Shown here: positions 30,023-38,393 of the stretch, one piece after another
How the letters are laid out: every line of letters begins with the position of its first letter
Position numbering within the stretch: the stretch's first letter is position 1
Assembly (NCBI GenBank): GCA_030655015.1
Contig: JAURWJ010000150.1
Coordinates: 21,028-85,027, forward strand
Length of the DNA stretch: 64,000 bases
Direction: 5' to 3'
Source: Methylotenera sp.
GTDB lineage: Bacteria > Pseudomonadota > Gammaproteobacteria > Burkholderiales > Methylophilaceae
Made by a program: the position numbers and the translations under genes
Notes under the pieces: generated by a model
Databases searched by the model: none
Told to the model about the DNA's origin: nothing
The model's input: only the letters and a program-made list of their open reading frames with translations

Positions 30023-30988
30023 ATGAGTACAATTTTGGTAATTGCGGAACATCGCCGCAATGAGTTGCGCCCTGTTACCCTAGAACTTATCTCTGCGGCG
30101 CAAGGGCTAAAGAAATCAGCTGACGACAAAGTGGTGGTGGCGGTCATTGGTAGTCAGGCTGACAGCTATGTGCCTGCTTTATCCGTGAACGGTGTGGATG
30201 AAGTTGTGGTGGTTAAGTCATCATCGGTGGATTTTGATCCTGATATTTTTGAAGCTGCGGTTTCAGCATTAATTGAATCAAAAAAATCAGCGGTAGTGCT
30301 TTTGCCACATACTGTTGATTCACTTGGTTATGCAGCAACGCTTGCGAGTAAGTCAAACCTTGGCTTTGCAACCGATGTATTTATTGCAGAATATCAAGGT
30401 GATGAGTTAGTCGCTACCCGTGGTGGCTATAATCAAAAGGTGAATGTAGAAGTCGATTTCCCAGGTAAAGATACTGTGGTAATGACCATGCGTGCCAGCG
30501 TATTTAAGCCGTTAGAAGGTACTGGCAGTCCGGTCGTGACTAACTTGGATGTTTCTTCAGTGCAATCACGCAGTCAAAATAAAGACTTTATCGAACTTGG
30601 TGGTGGTAACGATATCGACATTACAACCGTTGATTTCATTATGTCAATCGGACGTGGTATTGGTGAAGAGACCAATGTTGAGCAGTTCCGCGAACTGGCA
30701 GAAACAGCAGGCGCCACATTGTGTTGTTCACGTCCAATCGCAGATGCGGGCTGGCTGCCAAAATCAAGGCAGGTTGGGCAATCTGGTAAGGTCGTGGGTT
30801 CATGCAAACTCTACGTAGCCTTAGGGATTTCTGGCTCTATCCAGCATATGGCAGGTATGAAGCATGTACCAACTATTGTGGCTATTAATACGGATCCAAG
30901 TGCCTCCATATTTACTATCGCTAAATACGGCATTGTTGGTGATATATTTGAATTTGAAGAAGAGTTAAATAGTCAGTTGGCTGCATAA
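30023..30988 (+). CDS. etfA: electron transfer flavoprotein alpha subunit
   Basis: A 321-residue EtfA holding the FAD. The C-terminal FAD motif is visible in SRPIADAGWLPKSRQVGQSG (about 237) and GISGSIQHMAGMKH (about 269), with DPSASIFTIAKYGIVGD near the end. AAGGAG precedes the ATG. Last gene of the EtfD-LRV-EtfB-EtfA operon. Confidence 0.95.
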   Translation: MSTILVIAEHRRNELRPVTLELISAAQGLKKSADDKVVVAVIGSQADSYVPALSVNGVDEVVVVKSSSVDFDPDIFEAAVSALIESKKSAVVLLPHTVDSLGYAATLASKSNLGFATDVFIAEYQGDELVATRGGYNQKVNVEVDFPGKDTVVMTMRASVFKPLEGTGSPVVTNLDVSSVQSRSQNKDFIELGGGNDIDITTVDFIMSIGRGIGEETNVEQFRELAETAGATLCCSRPIADAGWLPKSRQVGQSGKVVGSCKLYVALGISGSIQHMAGMKHVPTIVAINTDPSASIFTIAKYGIVGDIFEFEEELNSQLAA

Positions 30989-31045
30989 AACTACGCAATA
31001 TAAACGTACGTGATGTAAGAATTCAGTAGGCAATATTTAATAATG

Positions 31046-31080
31046 GTGCAGGGTAAATATTCATATCCTGCACTGTTTTT
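31046..31080 (+). terminator. terminator of the etf operon
   Basis: GTGCAGG (31046-31052) pairs with CCTGCAC (31067-31073) around a 14-base A/T loop and is followed by TGTTTTT. It lies 57 bases after the etfA stop. Confidence 0.75.
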
Positions 31081-31109
31081 AATCTCCCCAGTTTTTAAAT
31101 TTGTCTTTG

Positions 31110-31127
31110 GTACTACCTTAGTAGTAC
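31110..31127 (+). promoter_or_regulatory. site E: perfect 7-base palindrome upstream of the GcvT-like gene
   Basis: GTACTACCTTAGTAGTAC has seven-base arms that pair perfectly and, as TACTACC-TT-AGTAGTA, fits the NarL-type 7-2-7 layout with one mismatch. TATACT (31162-31167) lies 35 bases downstream as a -10 element with no clear -35. The strongest of the sites in the window. Confidence 0.6.
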
Positions 31128-31216
31128 ATCTTCATGGGAATTTTCAACATATTCCTGTTCCTATACTGTATGAGTAATGACTTATTAATCACTCTGACGT
31201 AGGGCTTGGCAAAATT

Positions 31217-32338
31217 ATGCGCAACTCAATTCTTAATGGCAGGCATATTGCACTTGGTTCCAAGCTGGATGGCGATACTTGGAATGATATGCCAGTGCCT
31301 TGGGCCTACAGTACTTGTGCTAATGATGAAGTTGTTTCTATACGTACTCATGCTGGTTTATTTGATGTTTCCGCACTTAATCTTGTCGATGTGGCAGGGG
31401 TTGATGCTGAGCGTGTGCTCAATACCTTGGTTGCAAAAGACATCACCAGACTCAAGGTAGGCACTGCCATCATTGCTGCAGAGCTAAATGAAGCCGGTGC
31501 TTTATGTGACGATATTATGATTATTCGCGTAGCTACGGATGTTTTTAAGGTTTCACATGGCAGTGGCAAAACCTTGAACAATTTACAGGCATTGGCAGCA
31601 GGTAAAAATATCAAGATTGAGCGAGATACCGATACACACGTAGTTTCGCTACAGGGACCAAAAGCGCTGGAGATTTTAGCGCCACATGTGGCTGTTAAAT
31701 TGGCAGGTTTACCCTACTTTAATTTTGTGAAAACCACTTTATTTGGTATTGATGTGACCATTGGACGCGGTGGGTATGCTGGCGAACGTGGCTACGAAGT
31801 ATATGGCGCTTCTAAAGACATGGTGACGTTGTGGGACAAACTTCTTGAAGTTGGTAAGCCACTTGGCGCAATCGCGGCTTCATGGAACTGTCTTGAGTTA
31901 ACCCGTGTTGAAGCTGCGTTGCAGTTTTTCCCGTTCGAAATGCCTGAGGGCGACACTACACCTTGGGAAGCCGGGTTGGGTTGGGCTGTGGATGTTGATA
32001 AAGAAGCCGATTATACAGGCAAGGCAGCAGTACTGAAGTCGCGCGGTTACGAGCGAGTTAAGCATATTGGGCTGGTTTGTAATAGTGATGTTGCTGTTGA
32101 AACCGGTGCAAAAATCATGAAAGATGGTGTTGAGGTTGGTGTGATTACGAGTAGTAGTTATAGCCGTTATTTAATGCGTTCATTGGCATTGGCGCATATC
32201 AAGCCAGAATATACCAATATTGGCACCGGCGTTGAAGTGGTAGGTAGCTTGAGTACTTGCAAAGCCAGAGTTGCACAAACGCCATTTTATGACCCGATGC
32301 GCTTACGCTCACATCCTGAAAAATTTAAAGGTCAATGA
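31217..32338 (+). CDS. stand-alone GcvT-fold aminomethyltransferase-like protein
   Basis: A 373-residue GcvT/YgfZ-fold protein (AGLFDVSALNLVDVAGVDAERVLNTL near 50, GRGGYAGERGYEVYG near 178, TRVEAALQFFPFEMPEGDTTPWEAGLGW near 237-264). Members bind tetrahydrofolate and accept C1 units from amines. No glycine-cleavage partners are nearby, and the site E promoter ties it to methylated-amine catabolism. It may transfer the methyl-derived carbon released by TMADH or DMADH to folate. This role is inference. Confidence 0.75.
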   Translation: MRNSILNGRHIALGSKLDGDTWNDMPVPWAYSTCANDEVVSIRTHAGLFDVSALNLVDVAGVDAERVLNTLVAKDITRLKVGTAIIAAELNEAGALCDDIMIIRVATDVFKVSHGSGKTLNNLQALAAGKNIKIERDTDTHVVSLQGPKALEILAPHVAVKLAGLPYFNFVKTTLFGIDVTIGRGGYAGERGYEVYGASKDMVTLWDKLLEVGKPLGAIAASWNCLELTRVEAALQFFPFEMPEGDTTPWEAGLGWAVDVDKEADYTGKAAVLKSRGYERVKHIGLVCNSDVAVETGAKIMKDGVEVGVITSSSYSRYLMRSLALAHIKPEYTNIGTGVEVVGSLSTCKARVAQTPFYDPMRLRSHPEKFKGQ

Positions 32339-32623
32339 AAATAAAGATCAATGTACGCTGGGCTAAACGTCTGTACTGCATACAAAAACTATGCATTCTG
32401 ATTTGATTGAATATAAGGGGATGACTAAATTTCATCCATTGATGGTTAATTGGCTTGCCAAATTTGATGATGGTGCCGTTTTAGATGTTTGCACTCAATC
32501 TGAATAAAAGTAGTATCAATTTCATTCAGTTAGACATTGTTGCGTATGGGGAGTTAATTATTGTGTTGCAGTTATTTAATATGAAGAATTTGTAATTAAT
32601 TTTAATCAACTAAAGGGGTTTAC

Positions 32624-33445
32624 ATGAAAAATTTAATCAAGCCAGTTTTGCTGGCCAGTTTAGTAGCTACAGCATTTAGTGCACAGGCAGCGGATGATGC
32701 AGCTGTTGCGGCAGCTGCACCAGTTTCACCGCATACGGTTACAGCAAACATTGGTCTATTTACTGACTACACGTTCCGCGGAATTTCGTATTCAAAAGAA
32801 AATGGTGCAGTGCAAGGCGGTTTTGACTACGCACATAGCAGTGGTCTTTATGCTGGTGTTTGGGCAACTAATGTGGATAAAAATGCCTTATATACCAATA
32901 CTGTAGAACTAGATATTTATGGTGGCTATGCCAGTTCTTTTGGTGATACTGGCATAGGCTATAACGTTGGGTTCTTGCAGTTCTTTTATCCAGATGCAGA
33001 AAGAGCTGGTAGTACTCCAGGCGTTAAAGGTGTAGGTGGTTCTCCTAATACAACAGAGTTAAATGCGGCTTTAAGCTATAAGTACTTCACACTAAAACAT
33101 TCAGTTGCAGTTACTAACTTCTTTGGTGTTAACAATAGATTAGGTGGAAACGGTAACTCACGTGGCACTGGTTATACAGAGCTCAATGTTGCTTACAAAC
33201 TGCCTGTCGCTGATCTTAATTTAGCGCTTCATGTAGGTTATCAAAATGTACATAACTACTCAGTTGCAGATTACACGGACTGGTTAGTTGGTGTAAATAA
33301 AGACTTTTCAATTGCGGGTAGTACTGGTTGGAATGCAGGTTTGAACTACACGACAACAAATGCTGATGATGCTTGGTATGTTGATGCAAAGGGCTGGGAA
33401 ACAGGTGATGATCGCGTAATCGGTTACATCAAACGTACGTTCTAA
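32624..33445 (+). CDS. TorF-family putative porin
   Basis: A 273-residue outer-membrane protein with a clear signal peptide (MKNLIKPVLLASLVATAFSA, cleavage before ADDAA) and the family start TANIGLFTDYTFRGISYS. Alternating hydrophobic strands and a C-terminal phenylalanine fit an outer-membrane barrel. AAAGGGG precedes the ATG. A single NarL-type heptamer (AGTAGTA, 32509-32515) lies 109 bases before the start, too weak to list as a site. Likely a channel for small nitrogenous solutes. Confidence 0.8.
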   Translation: MKNLIKPVLLASLVATAFSAQAADDAAVAAAAPVSPHTVTANIGLFTDYTFRGISYSKENGAVQGGFDYAHSSGLYAGVWATNVDKNALYTNTVELDIYGGYASSFGDTGIGYNVGFLQFFYPDAERAGSTPGVKGVGGSPNTTELNAALSYKYFTLKHSVAVTNFFGVNNRLGGNGNSRGTGYTELNVAYKLPVADLNLALHVGYQNVHNYSVADYTDWLVGVNKDFSIAGSTGWNAGLNYTTTNADDAWYVDAKGWETGDDRVIGYIKRTF

Positions 33446-33484
33446 TATTGATAGAATAAATCTATTTAGATCGTTATTGATGAC

Positions 33485-33517
33485 AAATAGGACGCTTTAA
33501 GCGTCCTATTTATTTTG
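33485..33517. terminator. bidirectional terminator between porin and PAS gene
   Basis: AAATAGGACGC (33485-33495) pairs with GCGTCCTATTT (33501-33511) around a five-base loop, with a T-rich run after it on the plus strand. It lies between convergent genes. Confidence 0.75.
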
Positions 33518-33561
33518 TGTAGGTAGGCTTTGATGAGCGTTACCTAGTACTGATGAGGATG

Positions 33562-34914
33562 CTAATGCAAGATGACATTGTACTTTTGGTCTGGGATTTC
33601 AGTAATAAACCCTTCCAAAGCCAAGATTTCGCCAGTACTGGAAAAAATGCAACGTCCATGTTCTTGTACCAGTTTAGTTTCACCTTTACGCGTAACGATT
33701 CGGTAGATGACTTTAAACTCGTCGCCGCTCATGATTTGACTGTTAACAGAATCCCATACAGCTGATCTATCTTCAGGATGGATGATCTGGATATACGATA
33801 GTTCTTGATTCGGAATAAACTCTGAAGCATCGTAGCCGGTGACATCAATACAACCATCACTTACAGACTCGAAGGTCCAGGAGCGGTCATTCCTGCAGCG
33901 GTAGACCATACCGGGGATGTTTCTTAATAGAGAGTCCGCAGCGCGTCGATTGGAAATGCGGGTTGCTTCAGCTTCCTTGTTTGATTTTATGTCGGTGATG
34001 GTACCGATAATGCTGGTTCTTTCGCCAGTTGAGGGGGATGTTTTTTTTGCGCGTAGCAAGACCCAGTTGGAGTCGCCTCTCACTGAAAGTAAGCGAGCTT
34101 CAATGATACAGTTGTCCCTTTTACCTTGAGTGAGAGAGTCAATTTTAGCCTCAAGCATGGGCTTGTCTTCCGGATGAAAAAAATCGACCAGAAGCTTATT
34201 TTGGCAATCTTGAATTTTGTATTCGAGCATATTTTCCCATGAGGTGTTGAGGAAAATGATTTCACCTTCAGCATTTAGCTGGAATACGACATCTTCGAGT
34301 CTGTCGATAATGGCGTGATAGTTGTATTGTGCTCCGTAATCATTGCTGAGTGGATTTACTGAAGAAATTGATGTGAATTGAAATAACGAAAGGTTATCTT
34401 TACTGCTTTTACGCATATGCGTGATGCTGGAGTTACATGGTATGCAAGTACCATCTACACTTATCAAACGAATTTTAGTGGGTTCATTTCTTATTTTTCC
34501 TGTAGCTGCTTCTACGCTTAGCTCAGTAAAACTCAGATGATCAGCAGGATGTATAAGATTGGTGAACGGCATGCCGATCACTTGATCTGTCATGCCAGAC
34601 ATTCCCAGTATCTGCAGAAAAGAGGTATTGATAAATTTCACTGTATACCCGTCAAGAATGGCGGCAGGTGAAGATAATGTGTTGCACACATCTTGACCCC
34701 AAGCTTCAGCTTTAGCATTATCGCGACGAGGGCGAAATTTAGATGTAAGCATCGGTTGGATGGCGATCACAATGGCTGCTGAAAATATAGCAACGGCAGT
34801 TGTTACAAGCATGACTACATGCAATAAAAAAGGCCCGTGAATGTTGTACCATGTACCAAGTACTAACAAAAAAATAATACTGATGATTAGTGTCGAAAAA
34901 ATGAATATACTCAT
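33562..34914 (-). CDS. membrane protein with three PAS domains and no output domain
   Basis: A 450-residue protein: two N-terminal spans (about 1-20 and 28-52), then three PAS domains at about 70-170, 195-310 and 320-445 (the last with FIPNQELSYIQIIHPEDRSAVWDSV). No histidine kinase, GGDEF, EAL or methyl-accepting domain follows. It is divergent from the NarX-like kinase gene at 34980 with 65 bases between the starts. It may sense a redox or amine signal and act through protein contact. Confidence 0.75.
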   Translation of the reverse strand: MSIFIFSTLIISIIFLLVLGTWYNIHGPFLLHVVMLVTTAVAIFSAAIVIAIQPMLTSKFRPRRDNAKAEAWGQDVCNTLSSPAAILDGYTVKFINTSFLQILGMSGMTDQVIGMPFTNLIHPADHLSFTELSVEAATGKIRNEPTKIRLISVDGTCIPCNSSITHMRKSSKDNLSLFQFTSISSVNPLSNDYGAQYNYHAIIDRLEDVVFQLNAEGEIIFLNTSWENMLEYKIQDCQNKLLVDFFHPEDKPMLEAKIDSLTQGKRDNCIIEARLLSVRGDSNWVLLRAKKTSPSTGERTSIIGTITDIKSNKEAEATRISNRRAADSLLRNIPGMVYRCRNDRSWTFESVSDGCIDVTGYDASEFIPNQELSYIQIIHPEDRSAVWDSVNSQIMSGDEFKVIYRIVTRKGETKLVQEHGRCIFSSTGEILALEGFITEIPDQKYNVILH

Positions 34915-34979
34915 TAAGATACCTGAATGTCGAAACCTGATTAGAACAATATAACAGTATAAAAAGAACTAGAGAGATT

Positions 34980-36806
34980 ATGCAGAAAATTTTGAATATT
35001 TTTAATGCATTACGAAATTTCATTACAAGACACAAGCTGTATGCAAACCTGCATGCTTTAGTGGTTTCTATGGTGTTATCCGTTATATTGATGCAGGCTG
35101 GCTCACTTTTTCTATATGACTATATTCCTGATGATATTTCTGTTATACATCAAGCCTATAAAGATCAAACAGAATGGAAACTTGCAGTTTTTAAGTTGGA
35201 AAGTAATGCCAATGAAAGTGATGTTTTTAATCATTTAAACGAGGTTATGAACAGCTTAGATGGCGCTACTTTCTTTTGGGCTAAAAATCAACAAGACTCT
35301 GGGCTGGCAAATGCATATAAAAAATTAGATGCTTCACATCAGCGCTTCAGTCAAGCAAGAGTATACGGTGAGTCTAGAGCAGATATGATCGAGAGAGGTC
35401 GCGAAGTGGTTAGCGCCTATGAGGAGTTTGTTAACGTTGCTGAAAAAGATATCGAGATTAAATTATCTTTAGTTTCCCTGCTTCAGCTTATATGTTTATT
35501 TCTTGTATTCTGTATTGCGGCTAGCATCATGTTGGCTTCATGGAGCATTCTGATAAATCGGCTTACAAAAATTGTCGCTATCATGCCAAATGATTTGAAT
35601 TCAGGTGGAAATGCCGATCAATATCAGGATGAGTTTGATATTCTGGAAAAGTTGGTTGCTGAAATGTCCGCAAGGCTTGAGGCTCTTGAGGTTGAAACTA
35701 AATGGACAAATAAATCCAGTGCCGAGAAAGTAAGGAAAATGATTCTTTCTCAGGCCTTTCTGTTTAAACTGACTAAATTAATTGGTGCTTCAGGTTTAAG
35801 TGAAACGACCTTGAAGAAAACTCTTTATTCGCTTGAACGCGCTTTAAGTGCAAGCAATGTTGCATTAGTTTTTAGCGAGAAAGGTTCGTGGATAACTGCA
35901 CAACGTGCATTGTATTCTAGTTATTGGCCTCTGTCTTTTGATGAAAGTATGTTTGACGAGAGCTTGAATTCTCTTTCGGTAAAGCACACTACAAAATTAG
36001 TGCAAGGACAATGTGTACAATGTGTCACGATGCCGTTGTCGAGCTCTAACGGATGGCTGGGAATTTTATTGCTGGAAACAGAGGCAAACCGCTATTTTGA
36101 AGATACAGAATTGCAACTCCTTGAAGTTACTGCACAATTGCTAGCGCTATCAATGGGCTTAGAGGCAAAAGAGCAGGAAAGTCGAAGGATAGCGTTACTT
36201 GAGGAGAGGGCCGTCATTGCCAGAGAGTTACATGACTCTTTGGCGCAGTCTCTGTCTTATATGAAGTTTCAATTGGCGCGTTTGCAAACGAATTTCGGAG
36301 CAGTGTTAATTGAGTCTGGTGCAGACACTATTGTTAACGATATGCGCGAGGGTTTAGATAACGCCTATCGTGAGTTACGAGAATTGCTCACCACATTTAG
36401 GGTGCAGATGGATGTGCGAGGGCTTGATCATGTGCTTAAAGAAGCGATTGAAGAGTTTTCGCAAAGATCCAGCTTGAGTATTGCGCTTGATAACCGTTTA
36501 CAGGAATGTAGGCTAAGTGTTAATGAAGAATTTCATCTTTTACACATCATACGTGAGGCATTGTCGAATATTGTGCGGCATTCAGGTGCAAAAAAAGTGA
36601 CTATTGCGCTAATTTTGCAGTCGACAGGGGACGTAATCGTTACAGTGGATGATGACGGAGTAGGGGTTACTTTTGACAAAAATAAACCACACCATTATGG
36701 TCTTGCTATCATGACAGAGCGCGCCAGTTGTTTAGAAGGCACCATTGAGATACTGCCGAGACGTCGCGGTGGAACACGTATCAGGTTGTTATTTCACCCA
36801 AAGTAA
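34980..36806 (+). CDS. NarX-family sensor histidine kinase
   Basis: A 608-residue kinase. Two spans (about 23-45 and 160-185) enclose a periplasmic helical region of about 115 residues (no NarX P-box motif visible). A HAMP-like linker follows, then a GAF-like region, then HisKA_3 with the phosphorylated His in ERAVIARELHDSLAQSLSYM (about 417) and a HATPase domain with EALSNIVRHSG (about 527) and DDDGVGV (about 560). It is followed after 51 bases by its response regulator. Signal unknown. Confidence 0.88.
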   Translation: MQKILNIFNALRNFITRHKLYANLHALVVSMVLSVILMQAGSLFLYDYIPDDISVIHQAYKDQTEWKLAVFKLESNANESDVFNHLNEVMNSLDGATFFWAKNQQDSGLANAYKKLDASHQRFSQARVYGESRADMIERGREVVSAYEEFVNVAEKDIEIKLSLVSLLQLICLFLVFCIAASIMLASWSILINRLTKIVAIMPNDLNSGGNADQYQDEFDILEKLVAEMSARLEALEVETKWTNKSSAEKVRKMILSQAFLFKLTKLIGASGLSETTLKKTLYSLERALSASNVALVFSEKGSWITAQRALYSSYWPLSFDESMFDESLNSLSVKHTTKLVQGQCVQCVTMPLSSSNGWLGILLLETEANRYFEDTELQLLEVTAQLLALSMGLEAKEQESRRIALLEERAVIARELHDSLAQSLSYMKFQLARLQTNFGAVLIESGADTIVNDMREGLDNAYRELRELLTTFRVQMDVRGLDHVLKEAIEEFSQRSSLSIALDNRLQECRLSVNEEFHLLHIIREALSNIVRHSGAKKVTIALILQSTGDVIVTVDDDGVGVTFDKNKPHHYGLAIMTERASCLEGTIEILPRRRGGTRIRLLFHPK

Positions 36807-36857
36807 ATTTTTATTAAAAATTCAGTAAAAGTAATTATTAGAATGTTGGAGAGCATC

Positions 36858-37496
36858 ATGCAAAAGCCCACTACCGTAATCGTTATTGATGACCATGCAT
36901 TATTCCGCAGAGGTGTCAGTCAAATGATATCTTCTGATCCTGATTTTTTAGTTGTAGGTGAAGCTGCTTCTGGGGCAGATGGGCTATTGTTGGTGAAGCA
37001 GTTGGTACCGGATATTGTTTTGATTGACTTGAATATGAAGGGTATGAATGGCATAGAAACACTTACGCTTATAAAGGATGAAAAATTAGATTCACGTTGT
37101 ATTGTCTTAACTGTCTCAGACGCAGAGTCTGACTTGCTTGAAGCGTTACGCGCAGGAGCTGATGGCTATTTACTTAAGGATATGGAGCCTGAAGATCTAT
37201 GTGAGAGCCTAAAAAGAACGATGACTGGTGTTACGGTTTTGCATGAAAGTCTGACTGAAATTCTTAAAAATGCGCTTATTCATCCGACGCTCAGTAGAAG
37301 CGAGGAAGAAATATCACTCACCGAACGTGAACGAGAAATATTAGAGTGTCTGGCAAATGGTCTTAATAATAAAACAATAGCTCGCAATTTGGGTATTAGC
37401 GATACTACCGTAAAAGTGCATATTAAACACTTGCTCAGCAAACTGAAGTTAACCAGCCGGCTAGAAGCGGCGGTGTGGGCACATAGAAAGAAATAG
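36858..37496 (+). CDS. NarL/FixJ-family response regulator
   Basis: A 212-residue regulator: receiver domain with acidic DD near residue 11-12, phospho-Asp in DIVLIDLNMKGMNG (about 52-57) and KD at KDMEPED, then a LuxR-type HTH (LTEREREILECLANGLNNKTIARNLGISDTTVKVH, about 155-190). ATG at 36858 is preferred over 36843 because GGAG lies six bases before it. Its HTH class binds sites of the 7-2-7 kind found upstream of the methylated-amine genes. Confidence 0.9.
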   Translation: MQKPTTVIVIDDHALFRRGVSQMISSDPDFLVVGEAASGADGLLLVKQLVPDIVLIDLNMKGMNGIETLTLIKDEKLDSRCIVLTVSDAESDLLEALRAGADGYLLKDMEPEDLCESLKRTMTGVTVLHESLTEILKNALIHPTLSRSEEEISLTEREREILECLANGLNNKTIARNLGISDTTVKVHIKHLLSKLKLTSRLEAAVWAHRKK

Positions 37497-37544
37497 GGTT
37501 TAAGCTTATGACCACCCAAGCATTAGCAATGTTGAGATTGCCGA

Positions 37545-37961
37545 TTGAATAAAACTGAGCAGATAGCAAACATCCGGTTACAGCGCCAGCAATACAATGA
37601 GGCTATTTTGAATCGTAATGTAGATGCGATTTGTGCATTCCTTACCGCCGATTATCACGTTGTAACAAGCGCAGGAACTCAATCTCACGGTGTGGAGGAG
37701 CAGCGCAGGCGTTGGACTGCAAGATTCCAGGCAGATCCAGTTGTGCTGTACCGTAGACGCACTAAAGAATTACGCTTAAATAAATTTTTAGATGCAGCAG
37801 AAGAGCTGGGAAACTGGGCAGGAAAATTTACTCTAAACACCAAAATAATCTTAATTGCTGGTGTTTATTCAGCACAATGGCAAAGGCAGTCGAATGGGCT
37901 TTGGTTAATCAAATCGGAGATTTTTACTTCGCAGCGGTCTATAAGTAATCATCTGGCCTGA
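37545..37961 (+). CDS. SnoaL/DUF4440-like protein
   Basis: A 138-residue cystatin-like (NTF2) fold protein: YNEAILNRNVDAICAFLTADYHVVTSAG is the typical DUF4440 opening. Starts with TTG at 37545; no ATG exists in frame and a stop lies 12 bases upstream. GAGA lies seven bases before it. Function unknown; possibly co-transcribed with the NarL-type regulator 48 bases upstream. Confidence 0.62.
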   Translation: MNKTEQIANIRLQRQQYNEAILNRNVDAICAFLTADYHVVTSAGTQSHGVEEQRRRWTARFQADPVVLYRRRTKELRLNKFLDAAEELGNWAGKFTLNTKIILIAGVYSAQWQRQSNGLWLIKSEIFTSQRSISNHLA

Positions 37962-38318
37962 CTCGCGGTGAGGGTACCTATTGGATCTCTCATGGCTTTT
38001 TTGTATTACGGAATGGTTTTCTTGCAGTGGCTACTGATGCAGGAGTGTTCGGTTGTTCGGTGATTCCGCATGAGTTTACTAACGCGTCTCAATTACCCTT
38101 GGGGTAATCGCCACTCAGCACAAACACCGACCAGCAACAAATCTCTTGCTTTAACTGCAACAGAGGAATTGGCGATGGCGACTTCATGTTTATATTTCCA
38201 GCACCAAACATTAGAAAAGGGTAATTTTTATGCTGCGCGGGGGAATGCTTACCCTAGCCCCCCAAAGTTCCCAGATAATAAAAAAGGGTTGGAAGCAATC
38301 TGCCACTATCCGATATAG

Positions 38319-38362
38319 GGTGCGCCCGGAGCGATTCGAACGCCCGACCCCTTGGTTCGTAG
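38319..38362 (-). other. 3' fragment of a tRNA-Arg(ACG) gene, probable attachment-site relic
   Basis: On the minus strand the segment reads from the anticodon loop CTACGAA, with anticodon ACG, through the 3' anticodon arm, variable loop, T arm (GGGCG-TTCGAAT-CGCTC) and acceptor strand CGGGCGC-ACC. The 5' half of the tRNA is missing. Fragments that start in the anticodon loop and end at the 3' end are what tyrosine-recombinase integration leaves behind. The rest of 37962-38393 holds no gene I can support. Confidence 0.6.
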
Positions 38363-38393
38363 TTTAGTTGGTGATTTCTTCTTACCCATTATC

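Noticed and set aside
38070-38318. 82-codon frame next to the tRNA-Arg fragment
   Set aside because: No ribosome binding site or recognisable domain, Pro/Asn-rich low-complexity end running into the tRNA scar; probably chance.
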